From NCBI GenBank assembly GCA_030146365.1, contig JASLBU010000178.1, positions 1 through 10,062 of the forward strand: a stretch of DNA of 10,062 nt, given 5' to 3'. Shown here one piece after another: positions 7,596-10,062 of the stretch (position 1 is its first letter; the number at the start of each line of letters is the position of its first letter). Below the pieces are notes generated by a model. The model ran no database searches. It saw nothing but the letters and a program-made list of their open reading frames with translations, and was not told where the DNA came from. The position numbers were made by a program, and so were the translations under genes. Origin of the DNA: Candidatus Limnocylindria bacterium (GTDB taxonomy: Bacteria; Chloroflexota; Limnocylindria; QHBO01).

Positions 7596-9968
7596 CTACG
7601 CAGTGCGGACGATCTTTGGCAACGGGACGGCCGGCCGCTCGGCCAGGGCGAGCTCGGCGACGGGGACAGGCCGGCCGAACTCGTAGCCCTGCACGGTGTC
7701 GCAACCGAATTCGCGAAGACGGACCGCGGTCAGAGCGTCCTCGACGCCCTCGGCCACGACCTCGAGGCCCAGACCGGAGGTCAGATCGATGATCGACCGC
7801 ACGATGCGCTGGTCTCGCTCGCTCGACCGGAGTGCGCCGATGAACGATCGGTCGATCTTCACCTCGCTGAGCGGAAGCTCGCGGAGAAGACTCAACGACG
7901 AGTAGCCGGTCCCGAAGTCATCCAGTGAGACGCCCACGCCCATGTCGCGCAGGCGGCGCAACGACCGCAGCATGTCGGGCGAGGCCTGCGTCACGACGGT
8001 CTCGGTGAGCTCGATGCGGAGCATGCTTGCGTCGCGGAGCCTGCGGACTCGGTCGCTGAGCCAGCGCATGAACCGAGGGTCGGCGAGATTCGCTGCCGAC
8101 AAGTTGACCGCGACCCTCAGCTCAGGTTCGTCGGAGCGCAGCGCGGTGATATCGGCCAGCGCTCGCTTCACCACCCACCGCGAGAGCGCATCGACCGCGC
8201 CCGTCTCTTCGGCGAGCGGCACAAATTCCATCGGCGCGAGGAGGCCGTCGACGGGGTGGTTCCAACGTACCAGCGCCTCGACGCCGGTGACGCGGCCGTC
8301 GCGCAGTCGGACCTGCGGTTGATAGTGCAGCGTGAGCTGTGACTCCTTGATCGCCGTGCGCAGCTCCTGCGCCCTGCGCCACCGAAGACGCGACTGGTCG
8401 CCACGCTCCGCGTCATAGAACCCGAGCGCCAGGCCCTGCCGCTTCGCCTCGTACATCGCCAGGTCGGCGGCTCGGACCAGGCTCTCCGCATCTCCCGCGT
8501 CGTCCGGGTAGATCGCGACGCCAACGTTCGCACGGATCTCCAACTGTCGGTCGAGGCCGTGCGTCGCGACCGCCGCACCCCTCGCCAGCGCCTGCGCGAG
8601 GCGCTGTGCCGCGGCGGCCGCCTCCGCGCGTGAGTCGATGCTCCGGAGGACGATGGCAAACTCGTCTCCCCCGAGCCGGGCGACCGTATCGCCATCACGC
8701 ACGCACGCCGCCAGGCAGCGGCCGACGTGCCGCAGCACCTGATCGCCGGCCGCGTGTCCGAACCCGTCGTTGATGGTCTTGAACTCGACGAGGTCGACGT
8801 ACAGGAGCGCCACGGACTCGTCAGCACTTGCTTCGGCGATTGCATTCGTAAGGCGTTGGTGGAGCAGCGCGCGGTTCCCGAGCCCGGTGAGGGAGTCGTG
8901 GAGCGCCATCTGACGCAGCTCCTGCGTCGCGATCTCGCGCTCGCTGACGTCGAGGGCAACCGTCAACGCGCCCTGGGCGCCGCCACCCGCGTATAGAGGC
9001 GAGGTGCGAATCTCCGCGTAGATCCGAGTCCCGTCCTTGCGTCGGTCACGGACGACCCCCTCCCACCGCTCCCCGTCACGGAGAACCGTCGCGCGGATCT
9101 GCTCGGACAGCTCGGGAGAGTCGGCAATGAGCTGGCGGATGGGTAGTCCGTCCGCCTCCTCAGCGGTCCACCCGTACATCCGCTCAGCGCCTCGGCTCCA
9201 GTACCTGACCCGGTCGTCGCCATCGGTCATGAAGATGCCGCTGTGGACCTCGTCGAGGAGCTGGTGCTGGAGGTGGTTGTTGCGGATGAATCGGCGCGTC
9301 ATGAAGGCGGCCACCAGCAGGGCCACCGCACTGAATGTCAGAAGGCCAAGGAGCACCGCTTGGCCGACGCCCACCGTCGCGCCGAACTCTCCGAGGCGGT
9401 TGGCTGCACCGGCACGGACCTGCTCAATTGCGGTCGCCATGTGGCGCTCGAGCCGCGCATAGAGCGGTGCCCCGGCCCGAAAGTACTCGGCCGTTGCGAG
9501 TTCGATGTGGTCGTCACGCGCGTACGACATCGCCCGGTTGAGGGAGTTGCGGTACTGGCCCCAGGCACTCACATACTCGTTGAACGCATCGGTGGCGCGT
9601 TCCGGAAGCATCCCCATGATCCGGCCGGAGAGGTCGCCGATCCGGTCCGCCGCTTCGGCGGCGCGCGCCTCCAGCGCGGCGACCGGAGGGCGCGCCTGAG
9701 GATTCGTGAGAGCCCGGAGCATGTAGCTGTCGGTCTCTCCGAGCACCCCGCGGCTCTCCGCCATCAGTGCAAGCGGCATCAGGTAGCCATCGGCAAGCTC
9801 ATGGCTCGTCGCGCGGGTCCGCTCGAAGACGGAATAGCCGGTGAACGCCCCAGCCACGAGAACCACCATGGCCATCGAAACGGCGGCCACCGGCATGCGG
9901 ACGCCGGCGCGGCGCTCGATCGCGAGGCTGCTTGCCTGAGGCTGGCCGATGCGACGCCGAATGCCCAT
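7596..9968 (-). CDS. Membrane sensor diguanylate cyclase/phosphodiesterase (4HB-PAS-GGDEF-EAL)
   Basis: This 790-residue inner-membrane protein should make and/or degrade the second messenger cyclic di-GMP in response to an external and a cytoplasmic signal. TM1 (~27-46) and TM2 (~204-223) flank a helical extracytoplasmic region (~49-200) resembling the four-helix-bundle sensor of chemoreceptors. A PAS domain (~233-345) includes the hallmark YGWTAEE and DVSERE ending. The GGDEF domain (~350-520) has DSLTGLGNR (358-366), metal-ligand Asp392, FKTIND (396-401), active site GGDEF (433-437) and an RxxD inhibitory site (Arg424-Asp427) five residues before it. The EAL domain (~533-780) has EALVRW (564-569), Asn622, Glu653, DDFGTGYSS (683-691), Lys704, Glu740 and QGYEFGRP (760-767). 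Both active sites look intact, so the net activity cannot be predicted from sequence. ATG 9968 has AGGA (9975-9978) 6 bases upstream. It is a stand-alone gene, convergent with the NfeD-like gene. Confidence 0.95.
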   Translation of the reverse strand: MGIRRRIGQPQASSLAIERRAGVRMPVAAVSMAMVVLVAGAFTGYSVFERTRATSHELADGYLMPLALMAESRGVLGETDSYMLRALTNPQARPPVAALEARAAEAADRIGDLSGRIMGMLPERATDAFNEYVSAWGQYRNSLNRAMSYARDDHIELATAEYFRAGAPLYARLERHMATAIEQVRAGAANRLGEFGATVGVGQAVLLGLLTFSAVALLVAAFMTRRFIRNNHLQHQLLDEVHSGIFMTDGDDRVRYWSRGAERMYGWTAEEADGLPIRQLIADSPELSEQIRATVLRDGERWEGVVRDRRKDGTRIYAEIRTSPLYAGGGAQGALTVALDVSEREIATQELRQMALHDSLTGLGNRALLHQRLTNAIAEASADESVALLYVDLVEFKTINDGFGHAAGDQVLRHVGRCLAACVRDGDTVARLGGDEFAIVLRSIDSRAEAAAAAQRLAQALARGAAVATHGLDRQLEIRANVGVAIYPDDAGDAESLVRAADLAMYEAKRQGLALGFYDAERGDQSRLRWRRAQELRTAIKESQLTLHYQPQVRLRDGRVTGVEALVRWNHPVDGLLAPMEFVPLAEETGAVDALSRWVVKRALADITALRSDEPELRVAVNLSAANLADPRFMRWLSDRVRRLRDASMLRIELTETVVTQASPDMLRSLRRLRDMGVGVSLDDFGTGYSSLSLLRELPLSEVKIDRSFIGALRSSERDQRIVRSIIDLTSGLGLEVVAEGVEDALTAVRLREFGCDTVQGYEFGRPVPVAELALAERPAVPLPKIVRTA

Positions 9969-10062
9969 CCATCATCCTGGTGCGGACGGCGTCTTCGATG
10001 CGCCTGCACCCGACGGTACGCCCGGTGGACCGCGCCCGCCATCGAACTGAAGTACCGACATC

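Noticed and set aside
9969..10062. CGGTAC/GTACCG inverted repeat upstream of the GGDEF/EAL gene
   Set aside because: Arms of 6 bases separated by about 30 bases are expected by chance, and no convincing -35/-10 pair accompanies them. I see no gene in these 94 bases.

Overview
The window is a very GC-rich bacterial chromosome segment with strong GC codon bias, few intergenic bases and mixed GTG/ATG starts. It suggests a high-GC free-living bacterium such as an actinobacterium or a Chloroflexota-like soil or freshwater lineage. This is inferred from composition and protein style; there is no rRNA or marker gene to settle it. I see no tRNA, rRNA, CRISPR array, transposase or prophage gene.

Layout from left to right. 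Positions 1-7128 (minus strand, read right to left) hold an ABC export or lipoprotein-release-type operon. A ~1094-residue FtsX-family permease (3844-7128) is followed after 4 bases by a second FtsX-family permease (1044-3839). That gene overlaps by ATGA with an ABC ATPase (13-1047), which in turn overlaps by ATGA with a further gene whose first five codons lie at the left edge (1-16). The tight spacing and visible Shine-Dalgarno sequences indicate one translationally coupled transcript. The ATPase has the MacB/LolD-style core, but its C-terminus carries an AbrB/MazE-like swapped-hairpin module.

Positions 7129-7206 are the divergent promoter region, with a perfect 9-bp-arm inverted repeat at 7171-7201. 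Next comes a short plus-strand gene (7207-7530) for a membrane-anchored NfeD-like protein of 107 residues. After a 65-base convergent gap with a possible weak terminator hairpin, positions 7596-9968 (minus strand) encode a 790-residue membrane cyclic-di-GMP enzyme. It has two TM segments around a four-helix sensor, then PAS, GGDEF and EAL domains, with the catalytic motifs of both output domains intact. The last 94 bases (9969-10062) are its upstream region, in which I see a ribosome binding site and no gene.

The ABC operon, the NfeD-like protein and the c-di-GMP enzyme are all envelope-associated, but nothing in the sequence shows that they act together. The points most worth a second look are the ATPase/AbrB-like fusion, the start of the large permease (an optimal Shine-Dalgarno facing an ATC codon), and the inverted repeat between the divergent genes.
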